A DNA stretch of 64,000 nt from Roseovarius aestuarii (GCA_027214255.1 JAPWHL010000003.1:173295-237294); one strand, 5' to 3'. Positions 27,677-36,439 are shown, counted from the first letter of the stretch. Translations and numbers: made by a program. Notes: generated from the letters alone by a model not told the origin.

Positions 27677-28486
27677 TTATTTCAGCATGTCGTGCTGTTC
27701 TTGCAAGAAGGGACTGGGCGCGATGCCGTTTGCCTCGTTGCGCTCAATCAGGAAGCCGGATTTGTGCCAGTCCGTGACAATCTCGCTCATTTTCTGGCCA
27801 TATGCCTGATCGAGTTCTTCCAGCGGGACGGCAATCGACCATGCCTGTGGATCCTCTGTGGCGAATGGCATTTCAAAATCTGCCCATTGTTCGTCCGAGG
27901 CCAGCTGAGACTCGATCCATGTGTTGTCGTAAAGGAACGCAATACAGCTGCCATTCTTGAGAGCTGCCGTGGCCTCGGGGATGCCAGCAAAAGCCACGAG
28001 GTTCGGACCATATAGTTCGGTCACGCGCCTATTGTAATAGCTGCCTTGCAGAGCACAGACATCCTTGCCGCGCAGGCTTTCCCATTCGCTCAGCTCGGCG
28101 GCCTTGGGGGCAATGACGTTGGTTCCGCCCGCATAGTAGTTCGGTTCAATCATGCCGATAACTTGGCGGCGCTTTGGATTGTCGCCCATCGTGGCGATGA
28201 TCAGATCAATCCGGCCTTGCTGAAGAAACTCCATCCGGTTGGAGGCCACAACCGGGACCAGTTCAACCTCGACGCCGAGACGAGTTGCGACGTCCTTGGC
28301 CAAATCGATCTCAAGCCCTTGCAGTTCTCCGTCCGATGATAGGTAACCCCATGGTTTGTAGTCCTGTTTCACGCCAACGACGATTTTCCCAGCGTCCTTT
28401 ATATCCTGAAGGGCATCGGCCATTGCGCCGGTGCTGATCATTGCGGCGACGGCGGCGGCGATGGCTGTTTTGATAGAGATGGTCAT
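27677..28486 (-). CDS. Amino acid ABC transporter substrate-binding protein
   Basis: 269 residues of the family 3 periplasmic binding proteins. A signal peptide ends at GAMA (about residue 22). Mature features include IKDAGKIVVGVKQDYKPWGYLSSDGELQGLEIDLAKDVATRLG and GRIDLIIATMGDNPKRR. The ATG at 28486 has an AGGAGAG site. First gene of the importer-lyase operon. The ligand is inferred to be a polar or acidic amino acid from the downstream lyase, not from binding-site residues. Confidence 0.9.
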   Translation of the reverse strand: MTISIKTAIAAAVAAMISTGAMADALQDIKDAGKIVVGVKQDYKPWGYLSSDGELQGLEIDLAKDVATRLGVEVELVPVVASNRMEFLQQGRIDLIIATMGDNPKRRQVIGMIEPNYYAGGTNVIAPKAAELSEWESLRGKDVCALQGSYYNRRVTELYGPNLVAFAGIPEATAALKNGSCIAFLYDNTWIESQLASDEQWADFEMPFATEDPQAWSIAVPLEELDQAYGQKMSEIVTDWHKSGFLIERNEANGIAPSPFLQEQHDMLK

Positions 28487-28576
28487 TTTACTCTCCTGCT
28501 GTTTTGGTTTCGGCGCTTTACGCGTTCGATTGCGAAATTGATGGATCGTCAGGGGGCACGAGTCCAGAGAAAAATG

Positions 28577-28620
28577 ACAATTGTTATATTGAATCAAAAA
28601 AAATTACAGATGAATCAAAA
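28577..28620. promoter_or_regulatory. Candidate RpiR operator in the divergent promoter
   Basis: The AT-rich region between the importer operon and the RpiR gene holds the palindrome ACAATTGT (28577-28584) and two direct repeats TGAATCAAAA (28590-28599 and 28611-28620), spaced 21 bases, two helical turns. This is a likely binding site for the adjacent regulator. Confidence 0.45.
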
Positions 28621-28669
28621 TCTGATGTCGCATAATGTGTAAAGTGGCTGGGCGAAAGGTGCACAAGGT

Positions 28670-29524
28670 ATGGATATCGACGAAAAGCTGACACAGGCAC
28701 TGCCGGATCTTCCGCGCAAACTCGCCATAGCGGCGCGGTATGCCTTGGATAATCCAGAACGGATAGCTCTGGATTCGATGCGTGCGACCGCGCAAGCGTG
28801 CGGCGTTGCCGCGCCGACGATGCAACGTTTAGCGCGGCATTTGGGACACGACGGGTATGATGAGTTTCGGCAAGATTTTCAGACCTTGGTGATGGGCGGC
28901 GGCTTTGGGGCCCGTGTGGAAGCGCTGAGAAGCAATTTTCAGAACGCTTCCCTGACAAAGCTGACCCAGCGCATGGCAGAAGCGGCACAAAACAATATCG
29001 CCGACGCGGCTGCGAGGCTGGACACCCAACAGATTGAGGCATTTGTCAGGGCAGTTCGGCGAGGTGGGCGAACTTACGTTGTGGGGGCAGGATCGATGCA
29101 TTGGGCTGCCGGCATGATAGAGGCGACCGGACGGCTTACCTTGCCGGATATCGTATCGTTGCCCGCTGGCACAGTAACAGCAAGCGAGCGTATCTCGACC
29201 ATACGCGATTGCGACACCCTCCTTGCTTTGGCTATCGCCCCTTACTGTGTGCAGACGGTCAACGCGATGCAATATGCGCGCGCTGCTGGGGCGGCAGTCT
29301 ATGCGATCACGGACAGACCCAGCTCGCCCTTGGCCCCCCACGCGGACGGCGTGTTTCTGACACCGGCGGCCAGCCCACATTACTACCCTTCGACCATCGC
29401 GGTACAGTTGGTGGCCGAGATCCTGTTGGCCGCTTGCGCCGCAGCCAGCGGGGGTGCCACGCGCCAGCGGTTGCGTCAACTTGACGAGATTCGTCGCGCT
29501 AGCGGGGCCTATTTGGAGGAATAG
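28670..29524 (+). CDS. MurR/RpiR-family transcriptional regulator
   Basis: 284 residues. The N-terminal helix-turn-helix (ARYALDNPERIALDSMRATAQACGVAAPTMQRLARHLGHDGYDEFRQDF) is followed by a SIS domain (about 120-260; VRRGGRTYVVGAGSMHWAA and AYAITDRPSSPLAPHADGVF). It is divergent from the amino acid importer/lyase operon and most likely controls it. SIS domains usually bind phosphosugars, but several RpiR proteins control amino acid genes. Confidence 0.88.
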   Translation: MDIDEKLTQALPDLPRKLAIAARYALDNPERIALDSMRATAQACGVAAPTMQRLARHLGHDGYDEFRQDFQTLVMGGGFGARVEALRSNFQNASLTKLTQRMAEAAQNNIADAAARLDTQQIEAFVRAVRRGGRTYVVGAGSMHWAAGMIEATGRLTLPDIVSLPAGTVTASERISTIRDCDTLLALAIAPYCVQTVNAMQYARAAGAAVYAITDRPSSPLAPHADGVFLTPAASPHYYPSTIAVQLVAEILLAACAAASGGATRQRLRQLDEIRRASGAYLEE

Positions 29525-29863
29525 CGCCAAGTTTAACCCACTGCGCAACCGGCGATGGCGCTTGCCAAAAGAAAGCAGCTCTGTCCGGTGCTCAATCGTT
29601 TACTCGCTCACTCCTTGGTCGTTGAACCGGAGCACAGTAAACGGCGCATCTGCGGGGCATGCCCTGCTGACAGTGTTGTCGTTTATTGGCTGGCGCACGA
29701 ATGGCGAGACGATGGGTAACGCCAAGAGTTGCGAGACATACCGCCCAAGACGACGAGTTTGGCGGGGCAAATAAGGGGGAAATTAACGTGCAGATCAAAA
29801 TTCAAACCTACCGTATTCCCAATGTGATCGAAGGGTGCTTCCCGAAACGGGTCAGGGGCGCGC
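29525..29863. other. Intergenic stretch without a recognisable gene
   Basis: 339 bases between convergent rpiR and htpX genes. CGTTTACT (29597-29604) and AGTAAACG (29636-29643) form an 8-base inverted repeat with a 31-base loop; no T-run follows. Short frames on both strands have no family features. It could be decayed sequence, but no clear mobile-element remnant was identified. Confidence 0.35.
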
Positions 29864-30787
29864 TTAGGACCAAGGCCCGGATCGTCCGCGATTCCGAATA
29901 TGGGGTACACGGCTGGGCGATATGGAATGATCGTGGGCATTTGAGGTGCCGCTGTGTTCCAGCACCATCGCGCGCAAAGCCGCCACGCGATTTTCCGTCG
30001 CAGGGTGCGTTGCGAAAAGATTGTCTCGCTTGTGCGCGTGTAATGGGTTGATGATGAACATATGGGCTGTCGCCGGGTTGCGCTCAGCCGCGTCGTTGTC
30101 GATCCGGGCGGCGCCCATAGCTATCTTTTCCAGTGCGGAGGCCAACCAAAGCGGCTGACCGCAAATATCGGCCCCGGCCTTGTCGGCGGCATATTCGCGC
30201 GTCCGGCTGATCGCCATCTGTACCAGCGCTGCCGCCATCGGCGCAAGAAACATCATCAAGAGCGTACCGACCAACCCTAGCCGCTCTCGCGAGCCACCGA
30301 AGAACAACGCGAAGTTAGCCAGCATCGAAATCGCGCCGGCAAAGGTTGCGGTGACGGTCATGATCGCAGTGTCGTGGTTGCGGATGTGGGCCAGTTCATG
30401 TGCGATCACGCCGGCCAACTCGTTGCGGTTCAGATTGCGGATCAGGCCCGAGGTTACAGCTACGGCTGCATTCGAAGGGTTACGACCGGTGGCAAAGGCA
30501 TTGGGCTGCGGCGTGTCAATCAGGTAAACCTTGGGCTCGGGCAGGCCCGCACCCCGCGCAAGCTCGGCCGTTAATGCGTGAAGGCCCATACGATCCCCGG
30601 CGGGTACCAACTGGGCGTTGTGCATGCGCAGGACCATGCGGTCCGAATTCCACCAGGTAAAGGTGTTCATTGCCGCCGCGACCACAAGCGCGATCAAGGC
30701 GCCGCCCGACCCGCCGATCAGGTATCCCACGCCCATGAAAAGCGCGGTCATCGCTGCCATCAGCATCGTTGTCTTTACATAGCCCAT
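29864..30787 (-). CDS. htpX: Membrane zinc metalloprotease HtpX
   Basis: 307 residues of the M48B peptidases. Two N-terminal membrane helices (about 4-20 and 28-46), the zinc motif HELAH (residues 130-134) and two further hydrophobic segments near 145-190 are present. It degrades misfolded inner-membrane proteins with its active site facing the cytosol. The ATG at 30787 has an AGGAGGACTGAG site and matches the family N-terminus. The last ~20 residues (rich in Ser, His, Arg) extend slightly beyond the family core. Monocistronic. Confidence 0.93.
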   Translation of the reverse strand: MGYVKTTMLMAAMTALFMGVGYLIGGSGGALIALVVAAAMNTFTWWNSDRMVLRMHNAQLVPAGDRMGLHALTAELARGAGLPEPKVYLIDTPQPNAFATGRNPSNAAVAVTSGLIRNLNRNELAGVIAHELAHIRNHDTAIMTVTATFAGAISMLANFALFFGGSRERLGLVGTLLMMFLAPMAAALVQMAISRTREYAADKAGADICGQPLWLASALEKIAMGAARIDNDAAERNPATAHMFIINPLHAHKRDNLFATHPATENRVAALRAMVLEHSGTSNAHDHSISPSRVPHIRNRGRSGPWS

Positions 30788-30839
30788 CTCAGTCCTCCTA
30801 AACACGCGCCAAGGTAGTGACGGCAACATGGAAAAACAG

Positions 30840-30866
30840 CGCTCTACCTGGCTGAGCTAACTCCGA
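30840..30866 (-). other. tRNA 5'-half-like fragment upstream of htpX
   Basis: Read leftward, the sequence has a 7-base acceptor-like TCGGAGT, then TA, a D-stem GCTC, loop AGCCAGGTA and GAGC, followed by G. This is the layout of tRNA positions 1-26. The next bases do not form an anticodon stem and there is no T-arm or CCA, so it is at most a remnant. Chance resemblance is possible. Confidence 0.3.
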
Positions 30867-30977
30867 CACAGAGCAGGAGATATGATAGGAAAGGGATATT
30901 GCAAGTGAGGGCTGGGGGGCCTGGTCGGCTCATAGGTGGTTGAACGCAGCCTGCATCGCCTGCCTTCACCATAGCAA

Positions 30978-31010
30978 TGCGCCCCGCATTATACATCAAT
31001 GCAGGGCGCA
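30978..31010 (-). terminator. Hairpin downstream of leuB
   Basis: Two 13-base arms (30978-30990 and 30998-31010) pair with one G-U type mismatch around a 7-base loop, ending 6 bases past the leuB stop. No T-run follows, so termination efficiency is uncertain. Confidence 0.5.
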
Positions 31011-31016
31011 GAATTC

Positions 31017-32123
31017 TTAGAGGCTGGCGTCGAGTGCTGCGACGACTGCATCGCCCATATCGCTGGTGCTCATGGGGGTGCCGCCTTCGGGGCCCATCAG
31101 GTCTGCGGTACGTGCACCACCTGCCAGAACGGATTCAATTGCCGATTCCAGACGCGTTGCCTCGTCCTTTTGATCGAAGGAATAGCGTAGCGCCATGGCA
31201 AAGCTGAGGATACAGGCAATCGGGTTTGCCTTGCTCTGACCGGCGATGTCGGGCGCGCTGCCGTGGACGGGTTCGTACAACGCCTTGGGACGGCCATTGG
31301 CCATCGGCGCGCCAAGGCTGGCAGAGGGCAACATGCCAAGGCTGCCAGTCAGCATTGCCGCTGCATCCGACAGCAAATCCCCGAACAGGTTGTCGGTGAC
31401 GATTACGTCGAATTGCTTGGGCCAGCGGCACAGCTGCATGGCGCCGGCGTCGGCGTACATGTGGCTAAGTTCGACGTCCGAATAGCTTTCGGCATGTACC
31501 TTGGTCACGATTTCGCGCCACAAGATGCCGCTCTCCATGACGTTGGCCTTTTCCATCGAGCACACTTTGTTGCCGCGCTTGCGGGCCAGCTCAAATGCGG
31601 CACGGGCGACACGGTCGATCTCGGATTCGGTGTAGCGCTGTGTGTTGACGCCGACCCGCTCGTTGCCCTCCTGAAAAATGCCGCGCGGTTCACCGAAATA
31701 GATGCCGCTGGTCAATTCACGCACGATCATGATGTCGAGCCCTGCGACCACGTCTTTCTTCAATGATGAAAAATCTGCCAGCGCGTCAAAACACTGCGCC
31801 GGGCGCAGGTTAGCGAACAGGTCCATTTCCTTGCGCAGGCGCAAAAGGCCGCGTTCGGGTTTGACCGAGAAATCCAGATTGTCGTATTTTGGGCCACCCA
31901 CGGCGCCCAGCAGAACCGCGTCTACCTCTTGGGCCTTGGCCATCGTGTCGTCGTGCAAAGGCGTGCCGTGTTTGTCATAAGCGCAGCCGCCAACCAGATC
32001 CTCTGAGACGTCAAACGACATGTCGCGCTTGGCCCCGAACCAGTCGATGACCTTGCGGACCTCGGCCATCACTTCGGGGCCGATCCCGTCACCAGGAAGA
32101 ATAAGAAGCGATGGGGTGGTCAT
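31017..32123 (-). CDS. leuB: 3-isopropylmalate dehydrogenase
   Basis: 368 residues, the normal length. [18 protein letters not shown] starts the family. RPAQCFDAL and [15 protein letters not shown] (substrate and nicotinamide contacts), [28 protein letters not shown] (metal Asp residues) and [13 protein letters not shown] (NAD loop) are all present. It catalyses the third step of leucine synthesis, NAD-dependent oxidative decarboxylation of 3-isopropylmalate. The ATG at 32123 has an AAAGGA site; a GTG two codons earlier is less likely. No other leu gene is in the window. Confidence 0.96.
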   Translation of the reverse strand: MTTPSLLILPGDGIGPEVMAEVRKVIDWFGAKRDMSFDVSEDLVGGCAYDKHGTPLHDDTMAKAQEVDAVLLGAVGGPKYDNLDFSVKPERGLLRLRKEMDLFANLRPAQCFDALADFSSLKKDVVAGLDIMIVRELTSGIYFGEPRGIFQEGNERVGVNTQRYTESEIDRVARAAFELARKRGNKVCSMEKANVMESGILWREIVTKVHAESYSDVELSHMYADAGAMQLCRWPKQFDVIVTDNLFGDLLSDAAAMLTGSLGMLPSASLGAPMANGRPKALYEPVHGSAPDIAGQSKANPIACILSFAMALRYSFDQKDEATRLESAIESVLAGGARTADLMGPEGGTPMSTSDMGDAVVAALDASL

Positions 32124-32242
32124 GGGCACGGTCCTTTTGGCTGAATGTGTTGGCCAATCGGGTAGCGCGAAGTTGGGGTGGGGTCAATGTCAGGTCGAGC
32201 AGGTATTGCCCGACGAGGGGCCGGTTCTAGGGTGCACCTTTC

Positions 32243-32271
32243 TTGACCGGGTTTGGCATTGCCTCTAAGAC
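32243..32271 (+). promoter_or_regulatory. Candidate promoter of the guanidine-controlled gene
   Basis: TTGACC (32243-32248) and TAAGAC (32266-32271) are spaced 17 bases. Transcription would start near 32278, right at the riboswitch. The -10 match is poor. Confidence 0.35.
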
Positions 32272-32279
32272 ATGATCCA

Positions 32280-32322
32280 CGCAGGACGACCTGCGGCTTG
32301 ATATAATTCCGGGACGGCCCGG
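32280..32322 (+). ncRNA. Guanidine-II (mini-ykkC) riboswitch
   Basis: Two tandem hairpins have the diagnostic ACGR loops: CGCAGG-ACGA-CCTGCG (32280-32295) and CCGGG-ACGG-CCCGG (32309-32322), separated by a 13-base AT-rich linker. This is the whole known consensus of the guanidine-II class, in which both loops dock and each binds a guanidinium ion. The following CCCTT (32323-32327) can pair with AAGGG (32334-32338), part of the ribosome-binding site of the exporter gene. A translational ON switch is therefore likely: guanidine stabilises the hairpins and frees the site. Confidence 0.93.
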
Positions 32323-32345
32323 CCCTTATGGGAAAGGGTCAGAAT

Positions 32346-32669
32346 ATGGCTTGGATTTATCTTGTGCTCGCGGGTTTTCTGGAAATCGTTTGGGCGTTTT
32401 TCATGAAAAAGTCGGTCGGGTTCACGGTACTTGTGCCCAGCACGATCACCATCATCACGATGATAACCAGCTTTGCGTTGCTTTCCTTGGCTATGCGCAC
32501 GCTTCCTCTGAGTATCGCCTACACTGTCTGGACAGGAATCGGCGCTGTTGGAGCATTTGCTGTTGGAACAGTTATACTGAAGGAAGCAGTCACGCCGATG
32601 CGCTTGCTGGCGGCGCTGCTTATTCTGGTTGGAATAGTGCTTATGAAGGTATCCGACAGAGCCGGCTAA
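32346..32669 (+). CDS. sugE: SMR-family guanidinium exporter (SugE/Gdx)
   Basis: 107 residues with four transmembrane helices, typical of small multidrug resistance proteins. AWIYLVLAGFLEIVWAFFMKKSVGFT carries the essential Glu in helix 1, and AYTVWTGIGAVGAFAVG is the SugE/Gdx version of helix 3. Gdx proteins are guanidinium/proton antiporters working as dual-topology dimers. The guanidine-II riboswitch directly upstream supports this function over drug export. The ATG at 32346 follows GGGAAAGGG; an upstream frame start at 32328 would lie inside the anti-Shine-Dalgarno stem and is rejected. Confidence 0.93.
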   Translation: MAWIYLVLAGFLEIVWAFFMKKSVGFTVLVPSTITIITMITSFALLSLAMRTLPLSIAYTVWTGIGAVGAFAVGTVILKEAVTPMRLLAALLILVGIVLMKVSDRAG

Positions 32670-32712
32670 GTGGTCTGCAAGGTCCTAGGCCACTATCTCA
32701 GAAACTATGTTA

Positions 32713-32751
32713 AAAAAACGCAGCTCAGCCTGATCTGGCGGAGCTGCGTTT
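32713..32751 (-). terminator. Intrinsic terminator of the OmpA-type lipoprotein gene
   Basis: Read leftward, AAACGCAGCTC (32751-32741) pairs with GAGCTGCGTTT (32726-32716), followed by a T-run (32719-32713). Confidence 0.85.
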
Positions 32752-32779
32752 CAGGCCGAAGCCAAGAAATAGCCAAGCG

Positions 32780-33445
32780 TTAGGCGTTGGGCAGGATCAC
32801 GATCTCGACCCGTCGGTTTTGGGCCTTGCCTTCGGGGGTCAGGTTCGAGGCAATCGGTTGGTCCTCGCCGCGTCCATAAGTTTGAATGCGGTTAAAGGCC
32901 ACGCCGCCGTTCATCAGCACGTCTGCAACCGAATTCGCGCGCCGCTCGGACAGGGATTGGTTATAGGCGGCTGCACCGGAGTTGTCGGTGTGTCCGACGA
33001 CCTGCACAGTGCTGCCCGGATAGGATTTCAGGCTGTCCGCAACGGTCAGAAGATCACCGCGCAAAGCGTTGTTTACAACGGCGCTGTCGACGGCAAACAG
33101 GATATCCTGCGGGAGGGTCACGATCAGGCGGTCACCGGTGTTGGTGATCTGAACGCGGTCATTTTCCAAATCGCGGCGCAATTCGGCCTCTTGTTTGTCC
33201 AGCGCGTTGCCAATCGCGGCCCCGCCCAATGCGCCAACGGCGGCACCAATCACAGCGCCTTTGCCCTTTTTATCGCTGGCCGCCGCGCCAACCAAGCCCC
33301 CGACAAGGCCACCAATCAATGCGCCTTGTCCGGTTTTGTTAGGGCTGGATTGCGACCCTTCCAGATTGCGTGGGCCTTCGCAGGCCGCAGTCAGCATTAG
33401 GGCGGCACCTGCCACCAGAATAATCGGTTTTTTTGCTCGGATCAT
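32780..33445 (-). CDS. OmpA-family peptidoglycan-binding lipoprotein
   Basis: 221 residues. The lipoprotein signal ends at LTAAC (lipid Cys22). A glycine-zipper segment with GALIGGLVGGLVGAAAS and GAAVGALGGAAIG (about 42-82) follows, then an OmpA C-like domain (about 105-219) with VVGHTDNSGAAAYNQSLSERRANSV, the peptidoglycan (diaminopimelate) binding motif. This layout matches YiaD-type proteins that link the outer membrane to the wall. It ends in a strong terminator and is probably monocistronic. Confidence 0.9.
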   Translation of the reverse strand: MIRAKKPIILVAGAALMLTAACEGPRNLEGSQSSPNKTGQGALIGGLVGGLVGAAASDKKGKGAVIGAAVGALGGAAIGNALDKQEAELRRDLENDRVQITNTGDRLIVTLPQDILFAVDSAVVNNALRGDLLTVADSLKSYPGSTVQVVGHTDNSGAAAYNQSLSERRANSVADVLMNGGVAFNRIQTYGRGEDQPIASNLTPEGKAQNRRVEIVILPNA

Positions 33446-33577
33446 TGGAAAAGCCTTGTGATTTTATGCCGGGTTACTCCGGGCTTACCCAACAGTATAA
33501 GTATGACCGGGCGGATGCCCAACAAGTATCAGAGGGGAACTCGGCAGTATTCCGCGCATTTTTCGCGGCTTGCGTGG

Positions 33578-34432
33578 CTATCCGTCTGCCCGCGCGCTTT
33601 CCCAAGCCAAGATCGAGCGTTTGACCGGCAGCCCCCAATGGTATCCACCCAGCCCGCCTGATTTGCGCAAGGCCCGATGGCAAGGGATCAACAAGCTGAT
33701 CGGATTGCGGCCAACCGCGGTGCCAACTGCGCGCACAGCTTTGGGATGACCGATGGAGTGCGCGATTTCCGAATAGGTGGTGACATGGCCTGACGGGATT
33801 TGCAGCAAAGCCTCCCACACTTTGATCTGAAATGGCGCGCCGATCAGGTAAAGCGGCGCAGTTTCGTTCGCCGCCGAGCCATAAGCGGCCAAAACCCAAG
33901 GACGCAACCGATCGGCGTTTTCCTCAAATTGTGCATTGGGCCAACGGGCAGTTAAATCGTCCATCGTGGCCGCTTCACCCGTCTCCGAGGCGAAACCGAT
34001 TCCGCATAGTCCCTTGTCCGTTCCCATCACCAAAGACGGACCGAAAGGGCTGTCAAACCAGCCCCAATAGATGATCAGCCCCGCGCCCTTGCGGGCAAAT
34101 TCACCGGGGCTCATTGCCTCCCATCGTAAGAAAAGATCGTGCAGGCGTCCCGTGCCAGACAAACCCGATTCAGTGGCGGCATCTAGCGTGGTAAATCGCT
34201 GTGCGAGCAACGTCTTGGCATGATCCAGCGTCAGATACTGTTGATAGCGTTTCGGGGATACGCCGACCCATGCGGAAAACAGGCGCTGAAAATGTGCCGG
34301 GCTCATATCCATGGCGCGGGCCAACGTGTCCAACGTCATATCGGTGCCACCATTGTCAATCAGGTCGATGGCACGACGCATGACGTGGAAGTGATAGCTC
34401 TCGCTTGCGGGCTGTGGCAGTGGTGTGGTCAT
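33578..34432 (-). CDS. AraC-type HTH / O6-methylguanine-DNA methyltransferase fusion (Ada-like)
   Basis: 284 residues. An AraC-type HTH (about 15-112; LDTLARAMDMSPAHFQRLFSAWVGVSPKRYQQYLTLDHAKTLL) is followed by a DNA-alkyltransferase domain (about 125-280) with the acceptor Cys251 in LIPCHRAL and RAVGTAVGRNP. The protein takes the alkyl group from O6-alkylguanine onto its cysteine. It lacks the N-terminal zinc/phosphotriester domain of E. coli Ada, so methylation-triggered DNA binding must differ if it regulates at all. The ATG at 34432 has an AAGGAGA site. It is divergent from nth, another DNA repair gene. Confidence 0.9.
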   Translation of the reverse strand: MTTPLPQPASESYHFHVMRRAIDLIDNGGTDMTLDTLARAMDMSPAHFQRLFSAWVGVSPKRYQQYLTLDHAKTLLAQRFTTLDAATESGLSGTGRLHDLFLRWEAMSPGEFARKGAGLIIYWGWFDSPFGPSLVMGTDKGLCGIGFASETGEAATMDDLTARWPNAQFEENADRLRPWVLAAYGSAANETAPLYLIGAPFQIKVWEALLQIPSGHVTTYSEIAHSIGHPKAVRAVGTAVGRNPISLLIPCHRALRKSGGLGGYHWGLPVKRSILAWESARADG

Positions 34433-34526
34433 GACATGTCTCCTTGGCGTGTCAAAATAGGCGGCCGAGACCTTGGCGGCGACCCGAATATTGCGCATTG
34501 GCAAAATTGGCGTCATAGGAATAGCT

Positions 34527-35180
34527 ATGACCAAGCCAGCCAAACAGCTAGACTATCACGCGATCCGCGAGATCTTTGCCCGCTTTCAGGCGGCGGAACC
34601 CGAACCCAAGGGTGAGTTGGAGCATGTAAATGTTTACACCCTTGTCGTTGCTGTCGCATTGAGTGCGCAGGCGACGGATGCGGGGGTGAACAAGGCCACG
34701 CGCGGGCTGTTCGCCGTTGCGGATACGCCGCAGAAAATGCTGGACCTGGGCCTTGAGGGGCTGACGGATCACATCAAGACCATCGGCCTGTTTCGCCAAA
34801 AAGCCAAGAACGTGATGAAGCTGAGCGCCATTTTGGTCGATGACTATGGTGGCGAGGTACCTAATTCGCGCGCCGCTTTGGAAAGCCTGCCGGGCGTTGG
34901 GCGCAAGACAGCCAATGTGGTTTTGAACATGTGGTGGGGCATGCCTGCACAGGCGGTCGACACGCATATCTTCCGCTTTGGAAATCGCACTGGTGTGGCG
35001 CCGGGCAAGGATGTTGTCGCGGTCGAACGCGCAATCGAAGATCACATACCGGCCGATTTCCAACATCACGCACATCACTGGATGATCTTGCACGGGCGCT
35101 ATACTTGCAAAGCTCGCAAACCCTTATGCGCAACGTGCCTGATCCGCGATCTGTGCCAATTCGAGGACAAGAACCTATGA
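34527..35180 (+). CDS. nth: Endonuclease III (DNA glycosylase/AP lyase)
   Basis: 217 residues. LSAQATD, the helix-hairpin-helix LPGVGRKTANVVL with catalytic Lys127, and Asp145 in AVDTHIFR are intact. The 4Fe-4S cluster cysteines 194, 201, 204 and 210 have the exact C-x6-C-x2-C-x5-C spacing. It removes oxidised pyrimidines and cuts the abasic site in base excision repair. The ATG at 34527 has an AGGA site at 34517-34520. Its stop overlaps the kinase gene start by four bases. Confidence 0.96.
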   Translation: MTKPAKQLDYHAIREIFARFQAAEPEPKGELEHVNVYTLVVAVALSAQATDAGVNKATRGLFAVADTPQKMLDLGLEGLTDHIKTIGLFRQKAKNVMKLSAILVDDYGGEVPNSRAALESLPGVGRKTANVVLNMWWGMPAQAVDTHIFRFGNRTGVAPGKDVVAVERAIEDHIPADFQHHAHHWMILHGRYTCKARKPLCATCLIRDLCQFEDKNL

Positions 35181-36160
35181 CAAAATATCAAGCCGTCGGA
35201 ATCGGTAATGCCGTCGTCGATGTGATCAGCCAGTGCGATGATGCGTTTCTGGCTGCCAACGGGGTTGAAAAGGGCGTGATGACCCTGATCGAACAAGACC
35301 GTGGTGAGGCGCTGTATGATGCGATGGAAAACCGGTTTCAGGCTCCCGGAGGGTCTGTGGCCAACACGATCGCAGGGCTGGGTGCACTGGGTCTGACGAC
35401 GGCTCTGATTGGGCGCGTCAATGACGATGAGCTGGGGCAGTATTACGCGCAGGCTATGGCCGATGCAGGCACAGATTTCGTCAACGCACCGCGTACAGGT
35501 GATATGCCCACCTCGCGTTCAATGATTTTCGTGTCGCCGGATGGTGAGCGGTCTATGAACACCTATCTGGGAATTTCTACCGAACTGGGCGTTGATGATG
35601 TGCGTGCAGATGTGGCGGGGGGCGCGGGGCTTTTGGTGTTGGAAGGGTATCTTTTCGACAAACCCAAGGGTAAAGCGGCCTTTTTTGCCGCCGCCCACGC
35701 CTGTCGCGTCGGAGGCGGTATGGCGGGCGCGTCTCTGAGTGATCCCTATTGCGTTGATCGCCACCGCGATGATTTCCGTCAACTCGTTCGCGATCTGGAC
35801 TATGTGATCGGGAATGAGCACGAATGGAAATCGCTTTACCAAACTGATGACTTGAGTGCCGCGTTGGACAATGCTGCGTCTGACTGCGGCTTGATTGTAT
35901 GCACGCAGTCCGGTCAAGACGTTATGATCAAACGAGCCGGAGAAACTGTTCAGGTTCCGGTGCAGGCGGAGACCCCTGTGGACACCACGGGTGCAGGTGA
36001 TCAATTCGCGGCAGGGTTCCTTTACGGATTAGCGACAGGGGCCGATCTGATGGTGGCGGGGCGGATGGGTTGCATAGCCGCTCGAGAGGTCATCGGCCAC
36101 TATGGCGCGCGTCCCGAAGTGGACGTCAAGGCACTGTTCAAGGCAGAAGGTTTGCTTTGA
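35177..36160 (+). CDS. PfkB-family carbohydrate kinase, adenosine-kinase-like
   Basis: 327 residues of the ribokinase fold. PGGSVANTIAGLGALG is the N-terminal PfkB signature, and DTTGAGDQFAAGFLYG (269 onward) is the second, with catalytic Asp275. The MTKYQAVGIGNAVVDVI start and the GGSVANT/SMNTYLG segments resemble adenosine kinases of alphaproteobacteria. It would phosphorylate adenosine or a similar nucleoside/sugar with ATP. It is translationally coupled to nth through an ATGA overlap; the reason for the pairing is not obvious. A repeat element follows the stop. Confidence 0.85.
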   Translation: MTKYQAVGIGNAVVDVISQCDDAFLAANGVEKGVMTLIEQDRGEALYDAMENRFQAPGGSVANTIAGLGALGLTTALIGRVNDDELGQYYAQAMADAGTDFVNAPRTGDMPTSRSMIFVSPDGERSMNTYLGISTELGVDDVRADVAGGAGLLVLEGYLFDKPKGKAAFFAAAHACRVGGGMAGASLSDPYCVDRHRDDFRQLVRDLDYVIGNEHEWKSLYQTDDLSAALDNAASDCGLIVCTQSGQDVMIKRAGETVQVPVQAETPVDTTGAGDQFAAGFLYGLATGADLMVAGRMGCIAAREVIGHYGARPEVDVKALFKAEGLL

Positions 36161-36202
36161 CAGCTAAGGGGTCAATCGCGGGCCGTGCGTTTTCTGGCGC
36201 GG

Positions 36203-36235
36203 TTGCGCTTTGGGTATTTGAACCAAGAAAAAGCC
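36203..36235 (+). repeat. 3'-flanking repeat, copy A
   Basis: TTGCGCTTTGGGTATTT then GAA then CCAAGAAAAAGCC, 43 bases past the kinase stop and in its direction. It shares a 17-base core with copy B and the TTTGGGTATTT/CCAAGAAAAA halves with copy C. Confidence 0.75.
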
Positions 36236-36408
36236 GAAGCTCGGCCGATCAGTAACGCGGTGTTAACCTCGAATCAGTCAAAATGTCGGGGCGGTACAGG
36301 CTGGGGAGCCGATGACCGCCCAAGGAAAAGTCGCGCGCCGGGTGGTGGTTTGCATCAGGAATTCTCTGACCGACGCCGCCCCCGGTGCGTGCATTTGCGT
36401 GCATTTTA

Positions 36409-36439
36409 TTTTTTCTTGGCTGAAATACCCAAAGCGCAA
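36409..36439 (-). repeat. 3'-flanking repeat, copy B
   Basis: Read leftward: TTGCGCTTTGGGTATTT, CAG, CCAAGAAAAAA, starting 9 bases after the sulfotransferase stop and in that gene's direction. Together with copy A it makes an inverted pair between two convergent genes; 36236-36408 between them holds nothing recognisable. Confidence 0.75.

Noticed and set aside
29454..29774. Possible transposase remnant between rpiR and htpX
   Set aside because: No transposase motif, terminal inverted repeat or target duplication could be identified.
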